Shown: positions 25,120 through 34,482 of the stretch, piece after piece
How the letters are laid out: each line of letters starts with the position of its first letter
Numbering within the stretch: the stretch's first letter is position 1
Assembly: GCA_017397565.1 (NCBI GenBank)
Contig: JAFQIL010000037.1
Location: 24,148-88,147, forward strand
Source: Oscillospiraceae bacterium
GTDB lineage: Bacteria; Bacillota; Clostridia; Oscillospirales; Oscillospiraceae
DNA length: 64,000 nucleotides
Direction: 5' to 3'
Translations under genes and position numbers: made by a program
Notes under the pieces: model-generated
What the model was told of the DNA's origin: nothing
What the model saw: only the letters and a program-made list of their open reading frames with translations
Databases searched by the model: none

Positions 25120-26139
25120 TTACAGAGGAAGTGTTACGGTGGCAGAAGCCATGGCTTTTTCACAGTAATCACAGGTTTGACATTGCTTGTCGCAATAGAG
25201 GACATGCCGGGCAAAATCTTCCGGGAATTTGGCATTGTCCGTATAATCCGGATAGAAAATACCGCTGTGATTTGGCTCCAGCAGCTCCATAATACTGCCG
25301 CTGTAGCGCCGGTTCAGATAGGCCTCCAAAATCCGGACAGGGGAACTGTTGACCCGGGTAGCTAGCTTAATAGACGGTGTAATGGTTTCGTAAAGCCACA
25401 GATCTTCTGGACGGATAAAATTGGTGCGGGAGAGCCACTTTTTGCGATTTCCTGGCTGAGTCAGGAAATCCCAGCAGACCCCCCTAAACTGATATCCGTT
25501 GTCCATGGTGGCAATTTCCGCTTCATGGGCTACAAGATTGTCGTGAAAAATGTGGGCAGAGCAATGATTCAGACAGCCACTGTTGGCCAGTAAATACATC
25601 TGCTTTCCGTTTTCGTCACACCATTTGCGTAACTGTAAAAGGGCCGGAAGATTTCGGTTCAGCTCCCGTTTAACATAGAAGCTGTCAAAAAGGTCGGCGA
25701 TATATGAGATGCCTTCTATGGAACCGATCTCCATATTCACCGAGGCGCGCACATCAATACCGGGAAAGTTTTCTTTTACAAACCTGGCAATCAGTGGGGA
25801 TGCGGTGGTAACAGAGAATAAACCGAACTGCCTTTTTGTGTAGTCGATGAGATCCCCGGCTTTCTGAAAGAACACCCGGGACTGACTGTCTTTTCCGTAG
25901 CAATTTCCGTTAAACAGCAAATTAAAAGCGATGTTTTCCCGGGATAATCGCGTTAAGTTTTCCTGTTGCCGCTGTTGAAATTCAAAAGGTGTGGTGTTTT
26001 CCAAAGCGGATAAAGCGCTGCGTCCATTGGGCATATCGCCCCAGGAAAAATAGACCTCAGAAATCTGGGATTTATTTTGGATAACCGTGTCAAAAAATGC
26101 TTCATTATGTTCCATAGGATATCCAACGATATATTTCAA
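25120..26139 (-). CDS. U32-like iron-sulfur protein
   Basis: 339 residues. The middle has the U32-type Cys motif LLANSGCLNHCSAHIFHDN, followed by FRGVCWDF. The C-terminus ends in YCDKQCQTCDYCEKAM, giving more than four Cys for one or more clusters. An N-terminal TIM-barrel-like region includes SEVYFSWGDMPNGRSAL. Family members include UbiU/UbiV and RlhA, so O2-independent hydroxylation or radical-type chemistry is possible. The start is taken as TTG at 26139, 6 bases after AAGGGGTGA. It is first in the minus-strand cluster. Confidence 0.65.
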   Translation of the reverse strand: MKYIVGYPMEHNEAFFDTVIQNKSQISEVYFSWGDMPNGRSALSALENTTPFEFQQRQQENLTRLSRENIAFNLLFNGNCYGKDSQSRVFFQKAGDLIDYTKRQFGLFSVTTASPLIARFVKENFPGIDVRASVNMEIGSIEGISYIADLFDSFYVKRELNRNLPALLQLRKWCDENGKQMYLLANSGCLNHCSAHIFHDNLVAHEAEIATMDNGYQFRGVCWDFLTQPGNRKKWLSRTNFIRPEDLWLYETITPSIKLATRVNSSPVRILEAYLNRRYSGSIMELLEPNHSGIFYPDYTDNAKFPEDFARHVLYCDKQCQTCDYCEKAMASATVTLPL

Positions 26140-26187
26140 AAAATCACCCCTTATATGGCTTTTGCGAAAAATCACTTTAAATACTAT

Positions 26188-26220
26188 CTTGATTATATAT
26201 CCGATAGTGTTATAATCAAG
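26188..26220. promoter_or_regulatory. Palindrome with overlapping divergent promoters
   Basis: CTTGATTATA and TATAATCAAG are perfect 10-bp inverted arms with a 13-bp centre. Each strand reads TTGATT, a 16-base spacer and TATAAT, so both promoters lie within one palindrome between the U32-like gene and the AraC gene. Confidence 0.7.
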
Positions 26221-26269
26221 GTGGAAAACGAACTAAAAAGTTTGAAAAACAAACCTTGGTGGTGAGTCT

Positions 26270-27097
26270 GTGAACCTTTGTGACATGAATCCCTTTATGC
26301 GCTGCGCGGTGCTGCAGCCGTCGGTAAAGTCCTGCCCGCCGTTAAGCTGCTCTTACGATTACCGGATCTTTTACATATTGGAGGGGACGGCGGATTTTGT
26401 GCTCTCGGACAGGACCATCCCTATTTCCCGGGGAATGCTGCTGTATTTCCGTCCCGGAACGCCCTATTACTTTGACGGAAAGGTAAAAGTCATTATTTTG
26501 AATTTTGACATGACCCGAAATCAGTCTGATCAAAAAGAACCCCGGACCCCATCCCAAAGCATGGAGGATTTTGATCCAGCGGAGATTTTTGAAAACGATC
26601 CGCCACCGGAGCTGGAATCTCTGGTGGTGATCCACGGTGCCTTTTCGGTGGAACGGAAAATGCGGGAGTGTCTGTTTCATTACTGCTATCCAACGCCCTT
26701 TTCCGATGCCATAAGTTCTGCGACCATAAAGGATATTCTTTGCTATATTGCGCAAAATGCAAAGACCGGGCAGCAGGAGTCTATGGAGATCGTGCAAAAG
26801 ATCATGCTCTATATTCAGCAGAATTATCAGGAGAAGATCAGCAATTTGCAGATATCCAGAGATTTGGGATACCATCCCTATTACCTTAACAGAGTCTTCA
26901 AGAAAAGCACCGGTATTACTATCCACCAGGCAGTGTTACAGGAGAAAGTGCGGATCGCCGGACATTTATTAAAAGAAACGGATCTTACCGTCAATGGGAT
27001 TGCGGAGGAAGTAGGCTTTTCTGACAGATCTCAATTTATTACAACCTTTAAAAAATACATAGGGGATACGCCGTTAAAATACCGAAAAAAGCAGTAA
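26270..27097 (+). CDS. AraC family transcriptional regulator
   Basis: 275 residues. An N-terminal cupin-like sensor (IFYILEGTADFVLSD, GMLLYFRPGTPYYFDG) is followed by the C-terminal AraC double helix-turn-helix (ISNLQISRDLGYHPYYLNRV and VNGIAEEVGFSDRSQFITTF, ending DTPLKYRKK). It starts at GTG with GGTGGTGAG upstream. It is divergent from the U32/QueG-like cluster across the palindrome at 26188, so it is the likely regulator of that cluster. Confidence 0.9.
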   Translation: MNLCDMNPFMRCAVLQPSVKSCPPLSCSYDYRIFYILEGTADFVLSDRTIPISRGMLLYFRPGTPYYFDGKVKVIILNFDMTRNQSDQKEPRTPSQSMEDFDPAEIFENDPPPELESLVVIHGAFSVERKMRECLFHYCYPTPFSDAISSATIKDILCYIAQNAKTGQQESMEIVQKIMLYIQQNYQEKISNLQISRDLGYHPYYLNRVFKKSTGITIHQAVLQEKVRIAGHLLKETDLTVNGIAEEVGFSDRSQFITTFKKYIGDTPLKYRKKQ

Positions 27098-27222
27098 ATT
27101 TACTAAGAGGGGAATCGAACCGCGGCAGCCCCGCATCCTATACGCCTGAAAGCGCTTTCTTGCTGCGGTGGACTTCTGTTCGCCCCGCATGAAAGAATAC
27201 GAAAAAATGACGAAAATAGGCA

Positions 27223-27251
27223 TTGAAATCTTCCGCGGTTTCGTGTATAAT
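27223..27251 (+). promoter_or_regulatory. Promoter of the EF-G2-type gene
   Basis: TTGAAA (27223-27228), a 17-base spacer and TATAAT (27246-27251), with the start codon at 27321. Confidence 0.75.
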
Positions 27252-27320
27252 GTCCTTATTGTGGTGCTGCGGCACCAAACAGTAAGGGGGAGGCGTTGCT
27301 TCCCGAAAGGAGTAATTTTC

Positions 27321-29387
27321 ATGTACACAGTTAACGCGATCCGTAATATCTGCCTGCTGGGTCACTCCGGCAGCGGTAAGTCTGCTTTGGCAGAGAGCTT
27401 GCTTTACATGACCGGTGCTATTGACCGCATGGGAAAGAATGCCGATGGCAACACCGTTTGTGACTTTGACCCCGAGGAGATCCGCCGCAATATTTCTATT
27501 GCTACCGCGGTAGTACCTCTGGAGTATCATAATACAAAGATCAATGTTTTGGATACACCCGGTGGCTTTGACTTCTCCGGTGCCGTGATGGAAGCTCTTC
27601 GCGCTGCGGACGCTGCTATCCTGGTTCTGTCTGCCAAGGACGGCATCACTGTCGGCTTTGAAAAGGCATGGAAGTACTGCGAAGAGCGGAATATGCCCCG
27701 CTTTATCTACATCTCCAAGGTCGATGAGGACAACTCCGACTATAATGCTACCTTTGAAGCACTTCGCGAGAAGTACGGCAATAAGATCGCACCAGTGGTC
27801 GTCCCCATTTGGGATTCCTCCAAGAAAATCACCGGCATTATCGATGTGGTGAATAAGCGCGCCTATGAGATGCAGAAGCTGAAGAGAGTGGAGATTGAGG
27901 TTCCTGCCGATAAGGAATCCGTTATCGAAGAATTCTATGATGCGCTGAAAGAGGCTGTTGCTGAGACCGACGAGGCTCTGATGGACCGCTTCTTTGAGGG
28001 TGACGACTTTACTTACGCGGAAATGATCAATGGCTTGCATAGCGGCGTTAAGGAGCTGAGCCTGTTCCCGGTTCTGTGCGGTTCCGCTACCACTTGCTTG
28101 GGCAGCCTGATGCTGATGGACCAAATCGTCAACCTGCTTCCCAACCCCGAGCAGGGTAACTACCACAAGGCCACCACTGCTGACGGCAAGGTGGAGGAAT
28201 TCATTGTTTCTGCCGGCGGTGTTCCCTCTGCATTCGTTTGGAAGACCGTTTCCGACCAGTACGGCAAGTACTCCTTCATTAAGGTGCTGTCCGGTGTCAT
28301 CAATTCCGATACCACCTTGGTCAACTCCCGTACCGGTGAGACTGAGAAGCTGGGCCGCCTGTATACCATGTGCGGCAAGAAGAATACTGAGGTCAAGGAG
28401 CTGGGCTGCGGCGATATCGGTGCCATTGGCAAGATGGACAAGGTCAAGACCGGTGATACTTTGTGCGACCCCAGAAAGGTCGTTTCCTTGAAGCAGATTC
28501 CCTATGCAGAGCCTTGCTACTCCATGGCCATTGCTCCCAAGGTCAAGGGTCAGGAAGAAAAGGTCGGTACCGGCCTGAACCGTCTGAACGAGGAAGATCC
28601 CTCCTTCACCCTGGTCAACAATGCTGAGACCCATCAGCTGGTGCTGTCCGGTGCCGGCGATCAGCAGCTGGATGTGCTGGTAGCCAAGCTGAAGTCCCGC
28701 TTCGGTGTGGATGCTGTTCTGAGCCCGGCAAAGGTTGCTTACCGTGAGAAGATCAAGAAGAAGGTCGAGGCTCACGGCCGTCATAAGAAGCAGACCGGCG
28801 GCAGCGGCCAGTTCGGTGACGTTTGGGTACGCTTTGAGCCTCAGGAAGAGCAGGACGATCTGATCTTTGATGTGGCTGTTGTCGGCGGTGCTGTTCCCAA
28901 GAACTTTAACCCCGCTGTTGAAAAGGGCTTGCAGGAAGCCGTTCAGAGAGGCCCTCTGGCAGGCTATCCCATGGTGGGTCTGAAGGCTACTTTGTACGAT
29001 GGTTCCTACCACCCCGTTGACTCCAACGAAATGGCGTTTAAGCTGGCAGCAATCCTGTCCTTCAAGGAGGCTATGCCCAACGCAATGCCCACCCTGCTGG
29101 AGCCTGTTGGCGCCCTGGCAGTTACTATTCCCGACAGCTACATGGGCGATGTCATCGGCGATCTGAACAAGCGCCGCGGCCGTGTTATGGGTATGAACCC
29201 CGATAAGGACGGCAACACTGTTGTTGAGGCTGAGGTTCCCATGGCGGAAATGAGCAGCTATGCTATTGACCTGCGGGCCATGACCCAGGCTAGAGGCTCC
29301 TTCACCCTGAAATTTGAGCGCTATGAGGAAGTGCCTAAGGCCAACCAGCAGAAGATCATCGACGAGGCCAAGAAGGAAGAAGACTAA
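27321..29387 (+). CDS. EF-G2-type translation elongation factor G-like GTPase
   Basis: 688 residues with the EF-G domain order. The GTPase domain has P-loop GHSGSGKSAL (not GHVDAGKT), DTPG and SKVD (replacing NKxD). Domain II and the C-terminal ribosome-binding domains follow, for example KIKKKVEAHGRHKKQTGGSG and PVDSNEMAFKLAAILSF. The altered GTPase motifs mark the EF-G2/EF-G-like group rather than the main fusA product. It lies apart from rpsL/rpsG/tuf, consistent with a paralogue. Role uncertain. It starts after AAAGGAG. Confidence 0.85.
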   Translation: MYTVNAIRNICLLGHSGSGKSALAESLLYMTGAIDRMGKNADGNTVCDFDPEEIRRNISIATAVVPLEYHNTKINVLDTPGGFDFSGAVMEALRAADAAILVLSAKDGITVGFEKAWKYCEERNMPRFIYISKVDEDNSDYNATFEALREKYGNKIAPVVVPIWDSSKKITGIIDVVNKRAYEMQKLKRVEIEVPADKESVIEEFYDALKEAVAETDEALMDRFFEGDDFTYAEMINGLHSGVKELSLFPVLCGSATTCLGSLMLMDQIVNLLPNPEQGNYHKATTADGKVEEFIVSAGGVPSAFVWKTVSDQYGKYSFIKVLSGVINSDTTLVNSRTGETEKLGRLYTMCGKKNTEVKELGCGDIGAIGKMDKVKTGDTLCDPRKVVSLKQIPYAEPCYSMAIAPKVKGQEEKVGTGLNRLNEEDPSFTLVNNAETHQLVLSGAGDQQLDVLVAKLKSRFGVDAVLSPAKVAYREKIKKKVEAHGRHKKQTGGSGQFGDVWVRFEPQEEQDDLIFDVAVVGGAVPKNFNPAVEKGLQEAVQRGPLAGYPMVGLKATLYDGSYHPVDSNEMAFKLAAILSFKEAMPNAMPTLLEPVGALAVTIPDSYMGDVIGDLNKRRGRVMGMNPDKDGNTVVEAEVPMAEMSSYAIDLRAMTQARGSFTLKFERYEEVPKANQQKIIDEAKKEED

Positions 29388-29400
29388 TATTACGCACGAA

Positions 29401-29429
29401 AGCGGCGCAGATTTCTCTGCGCCGCTTTT
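29401..29429 (+). terminator. Terminator after the EF-G2-type gene
   Basis: AGCGGCGCAG with CTGCGCCGCT, followed by TTTC. Confidence 0.75.
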
Positions 29430-29468
29430 CTATGTTGTCGTATTTCATTTTCGTTTGTCGGGGAGTTG

Positions 29469-29498
29469 CGTAGGGCGGAGTCATGACCCCGCCCTACG
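29469..29498. repeat. Dispersed palindromic repeat, family A, short copy
   Basis: CGTAGGGCGG and a related CCCGCCCTACG arm, with GTAGGGCGG shared with the copies at 6975 and 10346. Confidence 0.55.
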
Positions 29499-29601
29499 AA
29501 CAAACACCCCGATAAATTACAATTTTCTATACCTTGAAATTCTGATTTGCATTTTCCTGTTACTTGGGCTATACTGTAGAAAAAACAAGGGGGCGTAATG
29601 T

Positions 29602-30048
29602 ATGACGATCCGTAAAATGGAGCCGACAGATTTTGATAAGGTTTTGGATATGATGCTGGTGTTCTATGCTTCCGATGCCTTACTGATCCACCCGGAGGAG
29701 TCGGTTCTGAGAAAAACCCTTGCAGATGCGATCGAAGCAGGACCTTATGTGGAAGGCTTTGTGTTTTGCCAAGAGGAAGAGCCGGTAGGCTACGGCATGA
29801 TCGCCAAAAGCTATTCTACCGAAATGGGCGGACACTGTGTTTGGATCGAGGATATCTACATCCAGCCGGAGTTTCGGGGACAGGGGCTTGGTACAAGCTT
29901 TTTGCGTTTTGTGGAAGATCGCTACCGGAATTGGGCAGTCCGCCTTCGCCTGGAAGCCGAGGAAGAAAACGAAAAAGCCATGTCAGTCTATCATAGCGCC
30001 GGTTACGAAACCCTGGGCTATATCCAGTTGGTAAAAACAATATCGTGA
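29602..30048 (+). CDS. GNAT family N-acetyltransferase
   Basis: 148 residues, a single GNAT domain. It has the acetyl-CoA motif WIEDIYIQPEFRGQGLGTSF, with the R/QxxGxG/A-type QGLGT loop, and ends in NEKAMSVYHSAGYETLGYIQL. It starts after AAGGGGGCG. The acceptor cannot be told. It stands alone, preceded by a repeat and followed by the ABC-2 pair. Confidence 0.9.
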   Translation: MTIRKMEPTDFDKVLDMMLVFYASDALLIHPEESVLRKTLADAIEAGPYVEGFVFCQEEEPVGYGMIAKSYSTEMGGHCVWIEDIYIQPEFRGQGLGTSFLRFVEDRYRNWAVRLRLEAEEENEKAMSVYHSAGYETLGYIQLVKTIS

Positions 30049-30224
30049 TATTTGAAAAAGGTGATGTCGATTCCAAATCTGGCATCACCTTTTTGTTTCT
30101 TGCATTGTGAGCTTTGTGAACCGATGAGGGGACAGAATTAACCGAAGGGACATAAAAGCAACATTTCATCCTTTCACTTTGCTATGATCATGTTATAGTA
30201 TGAAACGAAAGGAAGGAACTTGCC

Positions 30225-30953
30225 ATGGAAGCAATCAAAACCGTAGAGCTTACCAAGCGGTACAAAAGCTTAATAGCTGTGAACAAGCTCAATTTGGAGA
30301 TCAAGCAGGGGGAATTATTTTCTTTGCTGGGTGTCAACGGTGCGGGAAAGACTACGACCGTAAAAATGTTGACCTGTCTGACAAAACCGTCAAGCGGCGA
30401 TGCTTATGTGGGGGGCTATAGTGTAACAAAAGAACCAAATCAAGTCAAACGGCTGATCGGCGTATCGCCTCAGGAAACAGCCGTTGCGCCTAACTTATCG
30501 GTAGAAGAAAACTTAAAGCTTCTGTGCGGTATCTACGGCTTTTCCAAAGAGAAAACGAAGGCGAGAATCCGGGAGCTTGCCTGCCAATTTGGTTTGGATG
30601 CGGTTTTGCGAAAAAAAGCGGGCAAACTGTCCGGCGGCTGGCAGCGCCGGGTAAGTATTGCCATGGCGCTGATAGGTGAACCTCAAATTCTATTTTTGGA
30701 CGAGCCCACCATTGGGCTGGATGTGCTTGCCAGACATGAGCTTTGGAAATGCATTCAGGAGCTGAAAGGGAAGGCGACGATTCTTCTGACAACCCATTAT
30801 ATGGAGGAGGCGGAACGGCTATCTGATCGTATCGGTATTATGAAAAACGGAATTCTTCTTGCGGTAGGAACTGCAGAGGAATTAAAAAGGAAAGCAGGAA
30901 CCGACGATTTTGAAGCCGCATTTGTATCCATTGTAAAGGAGGCAGCGGTATGA
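30225..30953 (+). CDS. ABC transporter ATP-binding protein (ABC-2/drug-export type)
   Basis: 242 residues. Walker A GVNGAGKTTT, Q-loop GVSPQETAV, signature LSGGWQRR, Walker B ILFLDEPTIGLD and the switch His in LLTTHYMEEAE are all present. W in the signature replaces the usual Q. It starts at 30225 after AAAGGAAGG and overlaps the permease start by 4 bases (ATGA). It probably powers export of a drug, lantibiotic or similar molecule. Confidence 0.9.
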   Translation: MEAIKTVELTKRYKSLIAVNKLNLEIKQGELFSLLGVNGAGKTTTVKMLTCLTKPSSGDAYVGGYSVTKEPNQVKRLIGVSPQETAVAPNLSVEENLKLLCGIYGFSKEKTKARIRELACQFGLDAVLRKKAGKLSGGWQRRVSIAMALIGEPQILFLDEPTIGLDVLARHELWKCIQELKGKATILLTTHYMEEAERLSDRIGIMKNGILLAVGTAEELKRKAGTDDFEAAFVSIVKEAAV

Positions 30954-31681
30954 GAATGTGGGCATTTGCCAAAAGGTGCGCGAAAGAAATTTTGCGGGAT
31001 CCCATCAATCTCGGTTTTGGTTTGGGCTTCCCGATAGTTTTGCTGCTGATGCTGAGTGCAATGCAAGCCAATATCCCGGTGAATATGTTCCAAATTGACG
31101 AGCTGACTCCGGGAATTACGGTTTTTGGCTTGTCTTTCATGACGCTGTTTTCTGCGACGCTGATCGCCAAAGACCGGGAAAGTGCTCTGCTGCAGCGGCT
31201 GTACACCACACCGTTGACAGGGGTGGATTTCATTTTGGGATATATGCTGCCGGTTTTGCCCATTGCTCTGGGTCAGACCGTGATTTGTTATCTGTTTGCC
31301 ATACCCTTGGGGCTTACTGTCAATGTAAATTTGATCTATGCTATCCTTGGGATGATTCCCGTAACAGTCCTCTATATTGCATTGGGACTTTTGTGCGGCA
31401 GCCTTTTGAATGTTAAACAGGTTGGCGGCGTTTGCGGCGCGCTGCTTACGAATCTTTCCGCATGGCTTTCCGGTGTATGGTTTGACTTGAGGCTTTTGGG
31501 CGGTACATTTTCTAAAATTGCCAGGGCGCTGCCTTTTGTGCACGCAGTGGAAATGGAAAAGGCCTTGTGTAAAGGAAATTTTACCCAGGCAGCAACCCAC
31601 ATTCTGCCGATCTTGCTCTACGGTGGCGGAATCATGGTGTTGGCGGTAGCTTGTTTTCTCAGAAAAAAGCAAAAAACATAA
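30950..31681 (+). CDS. ABC-2 type permease
   Basis: 243 residues with six hydrophobic segments, for example LGFGLGFPIVLLLMLSAM, TVFGLSFMTLFSATLIAK, YMLPVLPIALGQTVICYLF and ILLYGGGIMVLAVACFL. It begins right after the ATPase gene and the two should form one exporter. A terminator follows. Confidence 0.9.
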   Translation: MRMWAFAKRCAKEILRDPINLGFGLGFPIVLLLMLSAMQANIPVNMFQIDELTPGITVFGLSFMTLFSATLIAKDRESALLQRLYTTPLTGVDFILGYMLPVLPIALGQTVICYLFAIPLGLTVNVNLIYAILGMIPVTVLYIALGLLCGSLLNVKQVGGVCGALLTNLSAWLSGVWFDLRLLGGTFSKIARALPFVHAVEMEKALCKGNFTQAATHILPILLYGGGIMVLAVACFLRKKQKT

Positions 31682-31711
31682 AAAGAAAGCGGCATATGCC
31701 GCTTTCTTTTT
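31681..31711. terminator. Bidirectional terminator
   Basis: AAAAGAAAGCGGCAT with ATGCCGCTTTCTTTT between convergent genes. Confidence 0.8.
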
Positions 31712-31728
31712 ATGACGAAGGGGATATA

Positions 31729-32940
31729 TTAACGTTTTTTCAAGAATTTATCAAAAGGAAGGGAAATCATGACACCTACTGCCATCAAGCCGAACCAGAC
31801 CAGGATCAATCCGTTCCAGCCAATGGAGCCTGCTGCCTTGGCGAAAATGGTGGAGGAAGCGGCGGCTGCCATATAGCTCATAAAATCCAGGAAGCCCGTC
31901 GCGCTGGAAACCATGCCGGTATCCCGGAGGCTGGGACAGTAAATGCTCCAAAGCATGGTGGAGGCACAGTTGGCGGCAAGAATTGCCAGAACCATAAAGC
32001 TGATGTTCAGCGTCGGCTGCTTGCAAAGGAAAACCAGCAGGAAGGAGAGGGCGGCGGTGAGGAAAGATACGAGAACAGTCATATCGATGTTTTGCTTCAG
32101 TCGCCCGTAAAGGAATACGGCCAGGAACGCGGAGGCGGAGATCGCCACGGTGGCAACGGTGTAGATCAGGGCTGCGGTATCGGTGTCAAAACCAAGATGC
32201 TCTACAATGTAAGTAGTCAGCCAATGCACCACCGTTGTACGGATAATGCCGGTGAGTATAGCGATCAAAGTGAATTTTATGATCTTATGGCGAACCAGCA
32301 CCTTGATGCCGCCGCCGGGGGCGGTTTTTGGTGCTTGGAATTTGCCGTACTGAACGATACCTTTTTTCTCAAAGACCAAAAAACATACGAAGCAGGATAC
32401 TGCCATGAAAAGCAGCACACCGCTGCTGGCAAAGAATACACCTTGCCAGGTCAGGAAAGCGGCCAAAACACCGGCTGCGGGAGAGCCAACATAAGAAGCG
32501 AAGGAATAGCCTAAGGCGCACCGGGTGGCGTGGAGGGGCTCTGTGTTTTCAGCCACTACCTTTGTCATAGGTGCATAGATCATGGATAGGAAAAATCCGG
32601 TGGCACCATAGACGATATATACCGTCATAACAGATGCAGACATCAGCGGAAACAGCAGCGTGCAAACGCCGGCAAAGGCCAAGCCGAAGCTCATCATGTA
32701 TTTTGCTTTGATCCGGTTGCCGAGCAGTCCGTTTACCAGCTGACCGCAGGCGTAGCAGGTAAAGTAAATGGAGGACAAAACACCCAGGGCCTCTTTGTCA
32801 AGAACACCCGCCGCTTCGATCTGAGGCTGAACGGTACCTAAAATGTTTCTGGCAATATAGACTGCCAAATAAGCCAAAGTGCAAAGGGTGCCAAGCATAA
32901 GGGCATTTTTGGCTTTTGAATTGAGCTTGTTCTGCGACAT
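31729..32940 (-). CDS. MFS transporter (possibly organophosphate:phosphate antiporter-like)
   Basis: 403 residues with about 12 transmembrane helices. The start region ...LAYLAVYIARNILGTVQPQI and the YIARN motif resemble OPA-type (GlpT/UhpT-like) carriers. The loop YFTCYACGQLVNGLLGNRIK fits the MFS A motif. It starts after GGAGG. Substrate unknown; a phosphorylated sugar or other organic anion is possible. Confidence 0.8.
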   Translation of the reverse strand: MSQNKLNSKAKNALMLGTLCTLAYLAVYIARNILGTVQPQIEAAGVLDKEALGVLSSIYFTCYACGQLVNGLLGNRIKAKYMMSFGLAFAGVCTLLFPLMSASVMTVYIVYGATGFFLSMIYAPMTKVVAENTEPLHATRCALGYSFASYVGSPAAGVLAAFLTWQGVFFASSGVLLFMAVSCFVCFLVFEKKGIVQYGKFQAPKTAPGGGIKVLVRHKIIKFTLIAILTGIIRTTVVHWLTTYIVEHLGFDTDTAALIYTVATVAISASAFLAVFLYGRLKQNIDMTVLVSFLTAALSFLLVFLCKQPTLNISFMVLAILAANCASTMLWSIYCPSLRDTGMVSSATGFLDFMSYMAAAASSTIFAKAAGSIGWNGLILVWFGLMAVGVMISLPFDKFLKKR

Positions 32941-33083
32941 AAGGGGCCTCCATGAAAATATGTTGTTTCTTTGAAAAGTATAGTGTATTGGGATCTTAAT
33001 GTCAATGTAAAAAGTGGCAATATCCTTGTCTTTTTCGGAAAAATGTGATAAGCTTTTCTAAGAAACCAGAAAAGGAGACAGCT

Positions 33084-34379
33084 ATGCTTCCGCAAGCTTT
33101 TTTAGATAGAATTGAGATGCAGCTGGGGGAGGAATATCCTCAGTTTTTGCAAAGCCTGGAGCTGCCCCGGGCCGTGGCACTGCGGTTTAATCCCTTAAAG
33201 GGAGAAATGCCTGTGCTGCCTTTTGTAAAGGCACCGGTTCCCTGGGAGCCTATGGGATATTATTATGATCCTGAGGCCCGGCCGGGGCTGCACCCATTTC
33301 ACGAAGCCGGCGTATATTATTTACAGGAGGCCAGTGCTATGGCACCTGTGGCGCTGTTAGACCCGCAGCCCGGTGAACGGATCTGCGATTTGTGCGCCGC
33401 GCCCGGAGGGAAATCCACCCAGATCGCCGGCAGACTGGGGGGCGAAGGCTTCCTGCTTTGCAATGAGTTTAACCCGAAGCGGGCGAAGATTCTATCCCGC
33501 AATATCGAGCGTATGGGAATAGCCAATGCCTTGGTGACCAATGCTCATCCTGAGGATCTGGCCAAGCGACTACCCGGTTACTTTGACCGGGTGCTGGTGG
33601 ATGCCCCTTGTTCCGGTGAAGGAATGTTCCGGAAGGAAGAAGCGGCGGTTACGGACTGGAGTCAGGAAACGGTGGAAATGTGTGCTCACCGACAGACAGA
33701 GATCCTTCGCTCAGCTGCCCACCTGGTTCGTCCCGGCGGACGGTTGGTTTACTCAACCTGTACCTTTGCTCCGGAAGAAAACGAGGAAACAGTAAATGCT
33801 TTTTTGGCAGAGAATCCGGATTTTTACCCTGTGCAGACGGATGCGCCCTGGTTTACACCGGCAGGGTCCGGTCAGTTTCGCCTGTGGCCCCATAAGCTCC
33901 GGGGAGAAGGTCATTTTGCCGCCGTACTGCAGCGCAGCAACGAGGATTCCTGCGTAGGGGATACCATTTCCGGAGAAAAGCTTCCAAAGCAGTGGCAGGA
34001 ATTTGCCAAGGAGCTGGAAATTCAGCTTCCTGCCGGCAGGGCGATCACCTTCGGTACAGAGCTTTATTGGACACCGGAGGATACGCCGAACCTAAAGGGG
34101 CTTAAGGTTCTGCGTCCCGGTTTGGCGCTGGGCACAGTGAAGAAAGACCGGTTTGAGCCTGCCCATGCCTTGGCACTGTGGCTGCATACTTGTAAAAATG
34201 TGCAAAATCTTCCGGCTGACAGTCAGGAGACTCGCAAATATATGGGTGGCGATGTAGTGCCTTCCCACCAAAAAGGCTGGTGTCTGGTAACGGTAGACGG
34301 TTATTCTTTGGGATGGGGAAAGGGTGACGGAAGTGTGCTGAAGAACCATTATCCAAAGGGCCTTCGCAGGCCTATGTGA
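33084..34379 (+). CDS. RsmF/RsmB-type rRNA cytosine-C5 methyltransferase
   Basis: 431 residues. The Rossmann SAM-binding motif is ICDLCAAPGGKSTQIAG (100-116). The two catalytic Cys motifs are DAPCSGEG (C176) and STCTFAPEENE (C226), as in the NOL1/NOP2/Sun family. The C-terminal 150 residues look like the RsmF-type PUA-like domain. The start is at 33084, 6 bases after AAAAGGAGA. It probably methylates 16S rRNA. Confidence 0.9.
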   Translation: MLPQAFLDRIEMQLGEEYPQFLQSLELPRAVALRFNPLKGEMPVLPFVKAPVPWEPMGYYYDPEARPGLHPFHEAGVYYLQEASAMAPVALLDPQPGERICDLCAAPGGKSTQIAGRLGGEGFLLCNEFNPKRAKILSRNIERMGIANALVTNAHPEDLAKRLPGYFDRVLVDAPCSGEGMFRKEEAAVTDWSQETVEMCAHRQTEILRSAAHLVRPGGRLVYSTCTFAPEENEETVNAFLAENPDFYPVQTDAPWFTPAGSGQFRLWPHKLRGEGHFAAVLQRSNEDSCVGDTISGEKLPKQWQEFAKELEIQLPAGRAITFGTELYWTPEDTPNLKGLKVLRPGLALGTVKKDRFEPAHALALWLHTCKNVQNLPADSQETRKYMGGDVVPSHQKGWCLVTVDGYSLGWGKGDGSVLKNHYPKGLRRPM

Positions 34380-34387
34380 AATTATCC

Positions 34388-34416
34388 TTTACAGAAGCGG
34401 GGATCTGTGATATAAT
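34388..34416 (+). promoter_or_regulatory. Promoter of murA
   Basis: TTTACA (34388-34393), a 17-base spacer and TATAAT (34411-34416). Confidence 0.7.
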
Positions 34417-34482
34417 TAACAAACTGTAATCAAATGATGTCAGATTAATTATGATTTAAGTTTAGCAAGGAGAGGATTATCC

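Noticed and set aside
27105-27185. tRNA-like T-loop text (GGTTCGATTCCCC) on the minus strand
   Set aside because: The bases flanking the loop do not pair as a T stem and no matching acceptor strand is present, so no tRNA can be folded.
27138-29012. 624-codon frame antisense to the EF-G2-type gene
   Set aside because: Shadow frame; the sense frame has a promoter, a ribosome binding site and family motifs.
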